Both the position numbers and the translations under genes were made by a program. Of a stretch of 64,000 bases of DNA, positions 44,542-54,100 are shown piece by piece; position 1 is the first letter of the stretch, and the number at the start of each line of letters is the position of its first letter. Source of the DNA: Puniceibacterium antarcticum (GTDB taxonomy: Bacteria > Pseudomonadota > Alphaproteobacteria > Rhodobacterales > Rhodobacteraceae); NCBI RefSeq assembly GCF_002760615.1, contig NZ_AWWI01000121.1, positions 1 through 64,000 of the forward strand. Direction: 5' to 3'. Under the pieces are notes generated by a model. It had not been told where the DNA came from. It worked only from the letters and a program-made list of their open reading frames with translations, and made no database searches.

Positions 44542-46356
44542 TTATCCCTCCATTGCTTCCAATTCATCAATGAAGCCCGAGATCATCGACAGGCCCTTGT
44601 CCCAGAACTTGGGGTCTGAGGCGTCGAGGCCGAAGGGGGCCAGCAGCGCCTTGTGGTGTTTGGAGCCACCGGCCTTGAGCATGTCAAAGTACTTTTCCTG
44701 AAAGCCTTCGGGTTGTTCCTGATAGACGGCGTAAAGCGCGTTCACCAACCCGTCGCCAAAGGCATAGGCGTAGACGTAGAAGGGCGAGTGGACGAAATGC
44801 GGGATATAGGCCCAGAACGTCTCGTATCCCGGCATGTAGTCAAACGCCTCACCCAGGGATTCGGCCTGTACTGACATCCAGAGCGCGTTGATGTCGTCAG
44901 GCGTCAGCTCTCCGCCGCGACGGGCGGCGTGGAGCTTGCACTCGAAGTCGTAGAACGCGATCTGGCGGACCACCGTGTTGATCATATCCTCGACCTTGCC
45001 CGCGAGCAGAACCTTGCGTTCGGCGTCGGTCTTGGCGTTGTCGAGCATGCGGCGGAAGGTGAGCATTTCGCCGAACACCGACGCGGTTTCGGCAAGGGTC
45101 AGCGGGGTGGAGGACAGCATTTCGCCCTGACCGGCCGCCAGCACCTGATGCACGCCGTGGCCAAGCTCATGCGCCAGCGTCATCACGTCACGCGGTTTGC
45201 CAAGGTAGTTGAGCATCACGTATGGGTGCACATCTGTCACGGTGGGATGGGCAAAGGCGCCGGGTGCCTTGCCGGGTTTCACGGCGGCGTCGATCCAGCC
45301 CTTGTCAAAGAACGGCTGCGCGATGTCAGCCATGCGGGGATCAAATTCCGCATAGGCATTCATGACGGTGGCACGGGCGTCGTCCCAGCTGACCACTTTG
45401 GGGTCTTCCAGGGGCAGGGGCGCGTTGCGGTCCCAGACCTGCATCACGTCCAACCCCAGCCATTTGCGTTTGAGATTGTAATAGCGGTGCGAAAGCTTGG
45501 GGTAGGCGGCAACCACGGCGTTGCGCAGCGCCTCGACCACCTCGGGTTCCACATGGTTTGACAGGTGCCGACCGGTCTGGGCGGTGGGCATGCCGCGCCA
45601 GCGATCCATGATCTCTTTCTCTTTGGCCGAGGTGTTGTGCACACGGGCAAAGGTGCGGATGTTGGCACCAAAGACGCGGGCGAGTTCCTCGGCAGCGGCC
45701 TGACGTTTGGTGCGGTCGGGATCGGTGAGAAGGTTCAGCGTGGCCTCGATCGGCAGGGCGTCGCCGTCGATCTCAAATTCGAGCCCGGCGATGGTTTCAT
45801 CAAACAGCCGTTCCCAGGCGTCACCGACCACGCCCATGTCGTGCAGGAAATTCTCCATCTCGTCCGACAGCTGATAGGGTTTCATCGCGCGGATGCGGTC
45901 AAAGGCGGGCTTGTAGCGGGCGAGGTCGCTGTTGCTGGCAAAAAGCGTGTCCAGCACGGCATCGTCGAGCCGGTTCAGTTCCAGCGTGAAGAACACCAGC
46001 GGCGTGGTGTAGATGGTGATCTTTTCCTGGGTGTCGGACAGGAATTTGGTGCGCGCGCTGTCGGTGGTCAGCTGGTAATAGCGCAGGCCCGCAAAGGACA
46101 TGATGCGCCCGGCGACGTTTTCGATTTTCTCATGGCGGTGGATGGCGGTGAGGAAACCTTCAGCGTCGAGATCCCCCAGTTTGCCCTGATAATCGGCGGC
46201 AAAGCTGGCGCAGGCCTGTTCCAGCCAGTCCAGATCACGCTTGAGCTCCGGCGCGTCGGGGCTGGTGTAGAGGTCGCTCAAGTCCCATTCGGGCAGGTCG
46301 CCAAAGTCCTTGCCCCCGGCAGAGGCATTGGCATCGAAAAGCGGGCGCTGGGTCAT
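44542..46356 (-). CDS. pepF: M3-family oligoendopeptidase F
   Basis: The 604-residue cytoplasmic zinc peptidase cleaves short peptides. The HExxH zinc motif is at 396-400 in TLAHELGHGVHQVLA, and the third ligand region follows with LAETASVFGEMLTF (about 421-434). The N-terminal WDLSDLYTSPDAPEL is typical of PepF/M3B. The ATG at 46356 is preceded by GGAGAGACCC; an in-frame start 21 codons up is not family-like. A repeat element lies between it and the ligase gene upstream. Confidence 0.94.
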   Translation of the reverse strand: MTQRPLFDANASAGGKDFGDLPEWDLSDLYTSPDAPELKRDLDWLEQACASFAADYQGKLGDLDAEGFLTAIHRHEKIENVAGRIMSFAGLRYYQLTTDSARTKFLSDTQEKITIYTTPLVFFTLELNRLDDAVLDTLFASNSDLARYKPAFDRIRAMKPYQLSDEMENFLHDMGVVGDAWERLFDETIAGLEFEIDGDALPIEATLNLLTDPDRTKRQAAAEELARVFGANIRTFARVHNTSAKEKEIMDRWRGMPTAQTGRHLSNHVEPEVVEALRNAVVAAYPKLSHRYYNLKRKWLGLDVMQVWDRNAPLPLEDPKVVSWDDARATVMNAYAEFDPRMADIAQPFFDKGWIDAAVKPGKAPGAFAHPTVTDVHPYVMLNYLGKPRDVMTLAHELGHGVHQVLAAGQGEMLSSTPLTLAETASVFGEMLTFRRMLDNAKTDAERKVLLAGKVEDMINTVVRQIAFYDFECKLHAARRGGELTPDDINALWMSVQAESLGEAFDYMPGYETFWAYIPHFVHSPFYVYAYAFGDGLVNALYAVYQEQPEGFQEKYFDMLKAGGSKHHKALLAPFGLDASDPKFWDKGLSMISGFIDELEAMEG

Positions 46357-46430
46357 GGGTCTCTCCTGATATTTCTTGCACCAAGAGGTAGGGTGCGATG
46401 CGTCCGTCCTCAAGAGCAAACCGACCTGTC

Positions 46431-46486
46431 TTCATCTGCCCCTAAATATCCCGGGGGAGTCGCGCTTGCGCGACGGGGGCTGGCCC
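46431..46486 (-). repeat. CCCGGGATATTT repeat element (copy 5)
   Basis: On the minus strand: hairpin GGGGGCCAGCCCCC, inverted pair GTCGCGC/GCGCGAC, then TCCCCCGGGATATTTAGGGG and CAGATGAA. As with copies 1 and 4 it lies after one gene's stop (DNA ligase) and before the next start (pepF), oriented with transcription. Confidence 0.75.
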
Positions 46487-46501
46487 CCTTGGGCGGTTGC
46501 G

Positions 46502-48094
46502 TCAGGCATAGGCGGTCAGGATGGCGCGCAGATCGTCCAGTGTGTTCGCCTCGGCCACCGGTTTGTCGTGGCGCCAGCGCGCCATGCGGGGAAAGCGCAG
46601 GGCGACGCCTGATTTGTGCCGGGGGCTTTCAAAGATGCCCTCAAAGGCGATTTCAAACACGTGTTCGGGGCGGACCTGCCGCACCGGGCCAAAGCGTTGA
46701 AGGGTGTTCTTGCGCACCCAGGCGGTGATCTGGGTGAATTCGACGTCGGTGAGGCCGCTGTAGGCCTTGGTGAAGGGCACGAGGTCGTTTCCCTGCCAGA
46801 CGGCAAAGGTGAAGTCGGTGAAAAGGTTGGCGCGGCGCCCGTGGCCCTGCTGGGCATAGATCATCACGGCGTCGATGGTCAGCGGATCGAGCTTCCATTT
46901 CCACCAGTCGCCCTTCTTGCGGCCTGCAAGGTAGGGGCTGTCGAGACGTTTGAGCATGAGGCCTTCGGCGCGCATCTCGCGGGACTTGGCGCGGGTGTCG
47001 CTCAGAGATTGCCAGTTCGTGAAGGGGATCGGGGCGGAGGGTTTGAGGGGGGCGTCGGGGGGGAGGTTGGCAAGCAGTTTGTCGAGGTGCGCGCGGCGTT
47101 CACGCAAGGGGGTGCCGCGCAGGTCCTGACCGTTTTCTTCGAGCAGGTCATAGGCGAGCAGGATCACGGGGGCGTCTTTCAGCAGTTTTTTGGGCACGGT
47201 CTTGCGCCCGATTCGCGATTGCAGCGTGTTGAAGGACATCGGGGCGGTGCCGTCCCAGGTCACAATCTCTCCATCCAGAACCGTGCCGTCGGGCAGGAAA
47301 TCCTTTGCCCGGGCCAGTTCGGGGAAGCGGTCGGTGATCAGCTCTTCCCCCCGCGACCAGATATGGTGTTCTCCGGCGCGCAGGATCAGCTGACCGCGGA
47401 TGCCGTCCCATTTCCATTCGGCTTGCCAGTCGGCTGGGTCGCCCAGGGCGTCGGGTGTGTCGTCGAGCTGATACGCAAGATAAAAGGGATAGGGGCGCGA
47501 GAGATCGGCGGCCTTGTCCTCCGCCTCGATCAGGGCGTGATAGGTGGTGGTGTCGGGCGTCCAGCCGCCCATAAGCCGGTGGGCAAGGCTGGCTTCGTCC
47601 TGACCCGTTGCTTGCGCGAGGGCGCGGGTCATCAGTTTCTGGCTCACGCCGATGCGAAAGCCGCCGGTGATCAGCTTGTTGAACAGAAAGCGTTCGGTCG
47701 CGTCGAGCTGGTCCCACGCGGCAAGGATCTGGTGCTTGCGCTCTTCCGGGGGCACGTTCGAGAGGGCGCGCAAGGTGTTGATCCAGTGAGATAAGGGCAG
47801 ATCAGAGGTCGCTGCGGCCTCTGGCAGGATCAGTGCGATGGTTTCGGCCAGATCGCCAACGATGGGATAGGATTCTTCCAGCAGCCAGAGGGGGACACCG
47901 GCCTTTTCAGCCGCCCATTCGCGCAGCTGGGTTGTGGTTACGGCGCGTTTGGGGCGGCGGCCTGAAAACAGCGCGATGGTCCAGAGTTTGTCCGTATCGG
48001 CGGCGTCGGTGAAATACGCGGCCAGCGCCTGTGTTTTGAGGCTGGTTCTGGTGGTCTGGTCGAGGGTGGTGAAGAGGTTGGCGAAATCCTTCAT
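46502..48094 (-). CDS. ATP-dependent DNA ligase of the ligase-associated DNA-damage-response type
   Basis: The 530-residue protein has an N-terminal ligase domain rich in helices (about 1-200). The nucleotidyltransferase core carries the adenylated lysine in KWDG (Lys228), and motif V-like LMLKRLDSPYLAGRKKGDWW follows near 375-395 before an OB-fold. It matches the bacterial LigB/LigC-like class found beside an MBL exonuclease, an Lhr-type helicase and a phosphoesterase. Here it is coupled to the exonuclease by an ATGA overlap, but helicase and phosphoesterase genes are not adjacent. Confidence 0.9.
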   Translation of the reverse strand: MKDFANLFTTLDQTTRTSLKTQALAAYFTDAADTDKLWTIALFSGRRPKRAVTTTQLREWAAEKAGVPLWLLEESYPIVGDLAETIALILPEAAATSDLPLSHWINTLRALSNVPPEERKHQILAAWDQLDATERFLFNKLITGGFRIGVSQKLMTRALAQATGQDEASLAHRLMGGWTPDTTTYHALIEAEDKAADLSRPYPFYLAYQLDDTPDALGDPADWQAEWKWDGIRGQLILRAGEHHIWSRGEELITDRFPELARAKDFLPDGTVLDGEIVTWDGTAPMSFNTLQSRIGRKTVPKKLLKDAPVILLAYDLLEENGQDLRGTPLRERRAHLDKLLANLPPDAPLKPSAPIPFTNWQSLSDTRAKSREMRAEGLMLKRLDSPYLAGRKKGDWWKWKLDPLTIDAVMIYAQQGHGRRANLFTDFTFAVWQGNDLVPFTKAYSGLTDVEFTQITAWVRKNTLQRFGPVRQVRPEHVFEIAFEGIFESPRHKSGVALRFPRMARWRHDKPVAEANTLDDLRAILTAYA

Positions 48095-49104
48095 GCGGCA
48101 GCCTCTTCTGCGCTATCCTCATCCCCGCCGAATTGGGTGGGGACGACCTGTGCGTTCCAGCCCATCTCGGTCAGAGCACGGGCAAAGATGTCGGTATAGC
48201 CGTGGGTGGCATAGATGTTTTCAGCCCCGGTGGTGCGGATCGCTGACAGCAGCCCGTCCCAGTCGGCATGGTCAGAGAGGACAAAGCCGCGATCCGCCGC
48301 GCGCCGCCGCCGCACGCCGCGCAGACGCATCCAGCCCGAGGCGAAGCCGGTGGAGCTCGCCCCAAGCTTGCGCGCCCAGGGTGTGCCAAGGGCGGCAGGT
48401 GGCGCGATGACAAGGGCGCCGGGGTGATCCTTGATCCTGAGGTCGGGCGTGACCTGTTGCGTGTCGGGCAGAGTGTAGCCCTGAGCGCGCAGCACGGCAT
48501 TTGTCGCCTCGACCGCGCCATGGGTCAGCAGGGGGCCGATGTCTGTGTTCAGCATCTTCATCAGGCGCTGGGCCTTGCCCAGCGAGTAGGCACCGAGGAG
48601 CGCGGTCTTGCCCGCAGCGGCATTCCCCGCCCACCATGCGTTAAGGTCGCGTGCAACCTTAGCCTGATCTGGCCATTTGAACACGGGCAGGCCAAAGGTG
48701 CATTCGGTGATGAAGCTGTGGCAGGGCAGCGGTTCGAACGGTTCGGACAGCCCGTCCGGCGCAACCTTGTAGTCACCCGACACCACCCAGACCTCGCCCG
48801 CCACAGCGACACGGATCTGGGCCGAGCCGGGGATATGTCCGGCGGGGTGGAAAGAGACCGCAGCATCACCGATGCGCAGCGTTTCGCCATAGCGGATTGT
48901 GTCGATGACGATGTTGCCCAGCCGGTGGCGGATGACCGGTGCGGCCTGTTGGGTGGCCAGATAGTGCCCGTGCCCCGGGCGGGCGTGATCGGCGTGGCCA
49001 TGGGTGATCAGCGCGCGGTCAACCGGGCGCCAAGGGTCGATGTGAAAGCCGCCTGCGGGACAGAAGATGCCCCGGTCGGTGAAGGTGAGGACGGGTGCGC
49101 GCAT
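48091..49104 (-). CDS. Ligase-associated exonuclease (metallo-beta-lactamase/CPSF fold)
   Basis: The 337-residue protein has the metallo-beta-lactamase motif HGHADH (about residues 34-39) after IDPWRPVDRALIT, a conserved VVSGDYKVAPDGLSEPFEPL segment (about 108-127), and a later SDHADWDGLLSAI block. This pattern is that of the putative exonuclease partner of ATP-dependent ligases, related to beta-CASP nucleases. The stop overlaps the ligase start, so the two are made together and probably act in one repair step. Confidence 0.9.
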   Translation of the reverse strand: MRAPVLTFTDRGIFCPAGGFHIDPWRPVDRALITHGHADHARPGHGHYLATQQAAPVIRHRLGNIVIDTIRYGETLRIGDAAVSFHPAGHIPGSAQIRVAVAGEVWVVSGDYKVAPDGLSEPFEPLPCHSFITECTFGLPVFKWPDQAKVARDLNAWWAGNAAAGKTALLGAYSLGKAQRLMKMLNTDIGPLLTHGAVEATNAVLRAQGYTLPDTQQVTPDLRIKDHPGALVIAPPAALGTPWARKLGASSTGFASGWMRLRGVRRRRAADRGFVLSDHADWDGLLSAIRTTGAENIYATHGYTDIFARALTEMGWNAQVVPTQFGGDEDSAEEAAA

Positions 49105-49144
49105 GGGGTTGATATAGGGGTGGTGGTGCCGCCTGCCAGTGGGG

Positions 49145-50131
49145 TCAGGCGGATTGGGCGCTGTGGGGCTTGGCGGAGGCGCTGTCGAACAGGGCGACGA
49201 TCTGGGACATGACCGCCTTGCGGGTTTCGGCGCTGTCCATCAGCACCTCATGTTCTGCGCCCGCGACCAGTTCCAGCCTGCCGTGCGGCCAGCGGGCCAT
49301 GCGGTTTCGGATACGGGGGACATCGACGATGCGTTCTTTCAAGCCGACAAAGGTCAGGCAGGGCAGATCGGGAGAGGCGCGCCGTTCAAGCGTGCGGCAT
49401 TCCAGCAGCGACTGGTGCAGCCAGCGCAGCGACGGGCCACCAAGCGCCAGTGCCGGCACCTCGGCCACCTGACGGCGCATATAGGCATACATGTCGGCGT
49501 CGCGGGTCAGCATGTTGTCCTTGAACGGTTCGCTGATCACGTAGCTGGCCGGTTTGGTGCCGGGGGAATAAAGATGCCCGAGGCCGATATGCCCGCTGCC
49601 CCAGCCAAGCGCCCAGGCGGCGGGCCGGATGGCGGGCGCGATGCGGATGCCCCACATGGGCCCGGTAAAGACGCAGGAGGCCACCGGCAGTCCATCCATC
49701 ACAGCGCGCAGGCCGATGGCGCCGCCCATGGAATGGCTGATCAGATGCATCGGCTGGGGCAGGGCCAGTTCGCGGGCCGCCGTCAGCAGGGCGGCGACAT
49801 CACGCTGGTAGTCGGTGAACAGCTGCACATGGCCGACAAGCCCGTTAGCCAGCAACCGGTCCGACAGGCCCTGACCGCGCCAGTCGATGGTCAGTGTGTC
49901 ATAGCCCGCCGCCGAAAGATCCGCTGCGGTGCGGCCATATTTTTCGACATATTCGGTGCGCCCGGGAAAGAGCAGCACGGTGCCCTTTGATGGGGTGCCT
50001 TCGGAGGGGCCGGCGGAGGGATACCGCGCCACACGCAGGCGCACGCCATCATCGGCATGGACCCAGTAAGCGTGTGCCCCGACCGGGCCTTCGGCCAGAT
50101 CGGCGCGGAAGGGGGCGGTGGGCAGTTCCAT
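49145..50131 (-). CDS. Alpha/beta hydrolase, lysophospholipase/monoacylglycerol-lipase type
   Basis: The 328-residue serine hydrolase has the oxyanion turn near TVLLFPGRTEYVEKYG (about 50-65), WRGQGLSDRL, and the nucleophile elbow LISHSMGGAIGLRA (about 129-142). The C-terminal AGAEHEVLMD supplies the catalytic His. It resembles PldB-type lysophospholipases. It ends 40 bases before the exonuclease gene and starts 7 bases after the SCP2 gene stop, so a single minus-strand transcript is likely. Confidence 0.88.
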   Translation of the reverse strand: MELPTAPFRADLAEGPVGAHAYWVHADDGVRLRVARYPSAGPSEGTPSKGTVLLFPGRTEYVEKYGRTAADLSAAGYDTLTIDWRGQGLSDRLLANGLVGHVQLFTDYQRDVAALLTAARELALPQPMHLISHSMGGAIGLRAVMDGLPVASCVFTGPMWGIRIAPAIRPAAWALGWGSGHIGLGHLYSPGTKPASYVISEPFKDNMLTRDADMYAYMRRQVAEVPALALGGPSLRWLHQSLLECRTLERRASPDLPCLTFVGLKERIVDVPRIRNRMARWPHGRLELVAGAEHEVLMDSAETRKAVMSQIVALFDSASAKPHSAQSA

Positions 50132-50138
50132 CTGAGGT

Positions 50139-50429
50139 CTAGCCCAGCACCGAGGCGAGCTTCATCGCCATGCCCATATCACCGTCAATGGCGAGCTTGC
50201 CCGACATGAAGGCGTTTGTGGGATTCAGATCCCCTTCGAAGATCGCGCGGAAGGTGTCAGCATCAGCTTTCAGGGTCACATCAGAGTCGCCGTCCCCGGC
50301 ATGGGCGCCGGTCGAATCAAGCATAAAGCTGCCCTCGCCTGTCACATCGAATTTGGCGGTGCCGTCAAAGTCTGCACCGGCCATTTTTTCGTTCAGGGCC
50401 TTCATGGCTTCGCTCATATAATCACTCAT
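50139..50429 (-). CDS. SCP2 sterol-carrier-domain small protein
   Basis: The 96-residue protein is a single SCP2-like lipid-binding domain with FDVTGEGSFMLDSTGAH, SDVTLKADADTFRAIFEGD and the closing TNAFMSGKLAIDGDMGMAMK. Small proteins of this kind bind hydrophobic ligands; the physiological ligand is unknown. The start at 50429 follows GGAGAGCACAG. It is divergent from the TPR gene and heads the minus-strand group with the hydrolase, exonuclease and ligase. Confidence 0.88.
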   Translation of the reverse strand: MSDYMSEAMKALNEKMAGADFDGTAKFDVTGEGSFMLDSTGAHAGDGDSDVTLKADADTFRAIFEGDLNPTNAFMSGKLAIDGDMGMAMKLASVLG

Positions 50430-50502
50430 CTGTGCTCTCCGCTGTTTGCATGGCTGTGGCGGGTGGTATTTTAAGTTTCCCGCACTAATCTGTACAAAAG
50501 AT

Positions 50503-51072
50503 ATGAGCGTGGTGCAGATGAAATACAAATCTACCGTAACGGCATTTCTTGTCCTTGTCAGTTTTTCCCTGCCGCTGGCGGCGCAGGCGCAGATGAGTGC
50601 GCGCAGCGATGCCTTGCTGAGCGATCTGGCGCAGGCAGATGCGGCGGGTGCCGAGCGGTTGGAGCGGGAGATTCGTCTGGAATGGTCCAAGAGCGGGTCT
50701 GCGGCGATGGATCTGCTGCTCAAGCGCGGGCAGGATGCGATGGAGGTCAACGACATCCCCAAGGCGATCAATCATTTCACCGCGCTGACCGATCATGCGC
50801 CTGACTTTGCCGAAGGCTGGCACGGGCTGGCGCTGGCCTATTTTCAGGCGGACAGGCTGGGGCTGACGGCGGATGCGCTGGAACATACGCTTGCGCTTAA
50901 CCCCCGCCACTTTGGCGCGCTGCGCGGACTGGGGGCGGTGTTCGAAGAGCTGGATCAGCCGGCCCTTGCTTATGACGCCTATTCACGGGTACTGGAGATC
51001 CGTCCGCATGACACGGATGTCGAGGAAGCACTGAAACGGCTAGAAACACGGGTGCGTGGCACCGAGCTGTAA
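50503..51072 (+). CDS. Exported TPR-repeat protein
   Basis: The 189-residue product has a signal peptide ending AAQAQM and three or more tetratricopeptide repeats from about residue 70. Examples are NDIPKAINHFTALTDHAPDF, RLGLTADALEHTLALNPRHF and QPALAYDAYSRVLEIRPHDT. It probably acts as a periplasmic scaffold. The ATG at 50503 was chosen, but one at 50518 gives a shorter, more typical signal-peptide start; both have weak ribosome sites. The SUV3-like helicase starts 30 bases later and may be cotranscribed. Confidence 0.82.
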   Translation: MSVVQMKYKSTVTAFLVLVSFSLPLAAQAQMSARSDALLSDLAQADAAGAERLEREIRLEWSKSGSAAMDLLLKRGQDAMEVNDIPKAINHFTALTDHAPDFAEGWHGLALAYFQADRLGLTADALEHTLALNPRHFGALRGLGAVFEELDQPALAYDAYSRVLEIRPHDTDVEEALKRLETRVRGTEL

Positions 51073-51102
51073 TCAGCTTCAGACAGAAATAAAGGGCGGT
51101 TC

Positions 51103-54100
51103 ATGGCCGAACGCGCACGGATCGCGGCCATTCTTGGCCCGACCAACACTGGCAAAACCCATTATGCCATCGAAAGAATGCTGGGGTACCGCACAGGTAT
51201 GATCGGCCTGCCGCTGCGCCTTTTGGCGCGCGAGGTCTATGACAAGATCGTGTCGGTGCGCGGCCCCGGCGTGGTCGCGCTGGTGACGGGCGAGGAACGC
51301 ATCGTACCGCCCCGCGCCAAATACTGGGTCTGTACGGTGGAGGCGATGCCCGAGGGCATGGGCACGGATTTTGTCGGTGTGGACGAGATCCAGCTCTGCG
51401 CCGATCCCGAGCGGGGCCATGTGTTCACCGACCGGCTGCTGCGCATGCGTGGCCAGCATGAGACGCTTTTCATGGGGTCGGACACGATGCGCGGGCCGAT
51501 TGCCGCGCTGGTGCCGGGCTGCGAATTTGTGCGCCGCGAACGCATGAGCCAGCTGAGTTATACCGGATCCAAGAAGATTTCCCGCCTTGCGCCGCGCAGT
51601 GCCATCGTCGGGTTTTCGGTGGACAACGTCTATGCCATTGCCGAGCTGTTGCGCCGTCAGAAGGGCGGGGCCGCTGTTGTGATGGGCGCGCTGAGCCCGC
51701 GCACCCGGAACGCGCAGGTCGAGCTGTATCAGAACGGTGATGTGGATTTTCTGGTGGCGACCGATGCCATCGGCATGGGTCTGAACCTTGACATCGACCA
51801 TGTGGCGTTTTCGTCGCTGACCAAATTTGACGGGCGGCGGATGCGCGATCTGCAGCCCAATGAGCTGGCCCAGATCGCCGGGCGCGCCGGGCGCGGCATG
51901 TCCAACGGCACCTTTGGCGTGACGGGCGAAGCCGGTCCGCTGCCCGATGAATGGGCCGAGGCGATCTGCAATCACCAGTTCACACCGCTGCGCAAGCTCA
52001 ACTGGCGCAATGCGGATCTGAGTTTTGGCAGCATCGAGCGGCTGATCCAGTCGCTGGAAAAGGCACCCACGGATGAACGTCTGGTCAGGGCGCGGGATGC
52101 CGATGACCTCATGTCGCTCAGGACCCTGGGGCAGGTGGGCGAGGTCATGGCGCGGGCGTCGGACCCGGCATCGGTCAAGTTGCTGTGGGACGTCTGCCGA
52201 ATCCCTGATTTTCGTGGTATAAGTCATTCGGAACATGCGGGCCTGTTGGAAGTTATATTCGGTCACCTGCACCAGCGCGGGGGCGTGCCCGATGACTTCA
52301 TGGCGGGGCAGGTCAGACGGATCGATCGGATCGATGGCGACATCGATACATTGTCGAAACGTCTGGCTTATATCCGCACATGGACCTATGTGGCACAACG
52401 CAAGGGCTGGGTGCGTGACGAATTGCATTGGCGTGAGGAGACTCGCGCTGTAGAAGATCGGGTGTCAGACGCCTTGCATGAGCGGTTGACGCAAAGATTT
52501 GTTGACCGGCGGACATCAGTTCTGTTGCGCCGGTTGAAGCAGAAGGAGGCCCTCTTGGCCGAAGTGAATGACAAGGGTGAAGTGACCGTCGAAGGTGAAT
52601 TCGTCGGGAAACTTGAAGGATTCCGGTTTCGTCAGGACAAGGACGCGACAGGACAAGAGGCCAAGACGCTGAAAACAGCGTCGCTGCAGGCGCTTGCGCC
52701 GCATTTCCATCTGCGGGCGGATCGTTTCTATAACGCGCCGGATACCGAGATTGATTTCACCGAGCAGGGCGGCCTTATGTGGGGCACCCAGGCGGTGGGC
52801 AAGCTGACGCCGGGGGATGACGCGCTGAAACCGCGTGTCGTGGCCTTTGTCGATGATGAGGCGGGGCCAGATGTGCTGCAAAAGGTGCAGCGCCGGTTGC
52901 AGCATTTCATCGACCGCAAGATTGCCGCGCTGTTCGAGCCGCTGCTGAACATCCAGCACGATGAGACGCTGACCGGTCTGGCGCGCGGCTTTGGCTTCCG
53001 CATCGTCGAATCGATGGGGATCATTCCCCGGGTCGAGATTGCCGAGGATGTGAAGTCGCTGGATCAAGAGGCCCGGTCAGCCCTGCGCAAGCACGGCATC
53101 CGATTCGGTCAGTACACGATCTTTATGCCGCTGCTGCTGAAACCGGCACCGACGCGCCTGCGTCTTGTGCTGTGGAGCCTCAAGCAGGGTCTGGACACCT
53201 TCCCCGAGGCGCCGCCTGCGGGTCTGGTGACCGTGCCCAACATCGAGGATATCCCGGCCGATCATTATATGATCGCGGGTTATCGCAAGTCCGGTCAGAG
53301 GGCGATTCGCATCGACATGCTGGAACGTCTGGCGGATCTGCTGCGCGCCGAAGACAGCCGCGCAGGGTTTGAGGCCAAGGCCGACATGCTGTCGATCACC
53401 GGCATGACGCTGGAGCAGTTCGCCGACCTGATGGGCGGCATGGGCTACAAGGCGGAAAAAGGCGAGCGGACCAAGGTCAAGGCCGTGGACACGGTTGTGC
53501 CCAAGGATGCCGAAGCCGAAGTTGCGCGTCCGCTGGAAGAGACACCTGCCGAAGCGAATGCCGACACGCCGGTGTTCGATGCGGGTCAGGTGGCCGAAGA
53601 GGGCGCCATCACCGAACAGCCCGAGGTGACGGATGCCGTTCCCGAGGCTCCCGAGGCGGTGACCGCCGTTCCCGATGTGGGCGAAGCGCCGATTTCCGAA
53701 GAACCGGCAGAGCCCGCAGAGCCCGCGCCCGAGGCCCCTGTGGCCGATGTTGCCGCTGAAGACGTGCCGATTGGCACAGCGCCGGATGCGCCTGTGGCCG
53801 GTGGTGAGCTGGAAGTGTTTTATTCCTTCACTTGGGGTGGCAATCGCGCGAACCGCGAACGCGGCCCCCGCCGAGAGGGTGGTCAGGGCAATCGTGGCCG
53901 TCGTTCTGACACGACGCAGGCAGGCGGCGAAGGCGCACAGGCACGGGGTGGCGAGGGTGGCCAGAGACGGCGCCCCGAAGGCGGACAGGGTCGTGGCGGC
54001 GAAGGTGCCGCGGGCGAGCGTCCGCGTGGCAAGGGCCGCGGCAAGCCGGGTGGCAAACCCGGTGGCAATCGCCCCGAGCGTGAGGACAAGGGCGCCAAGT

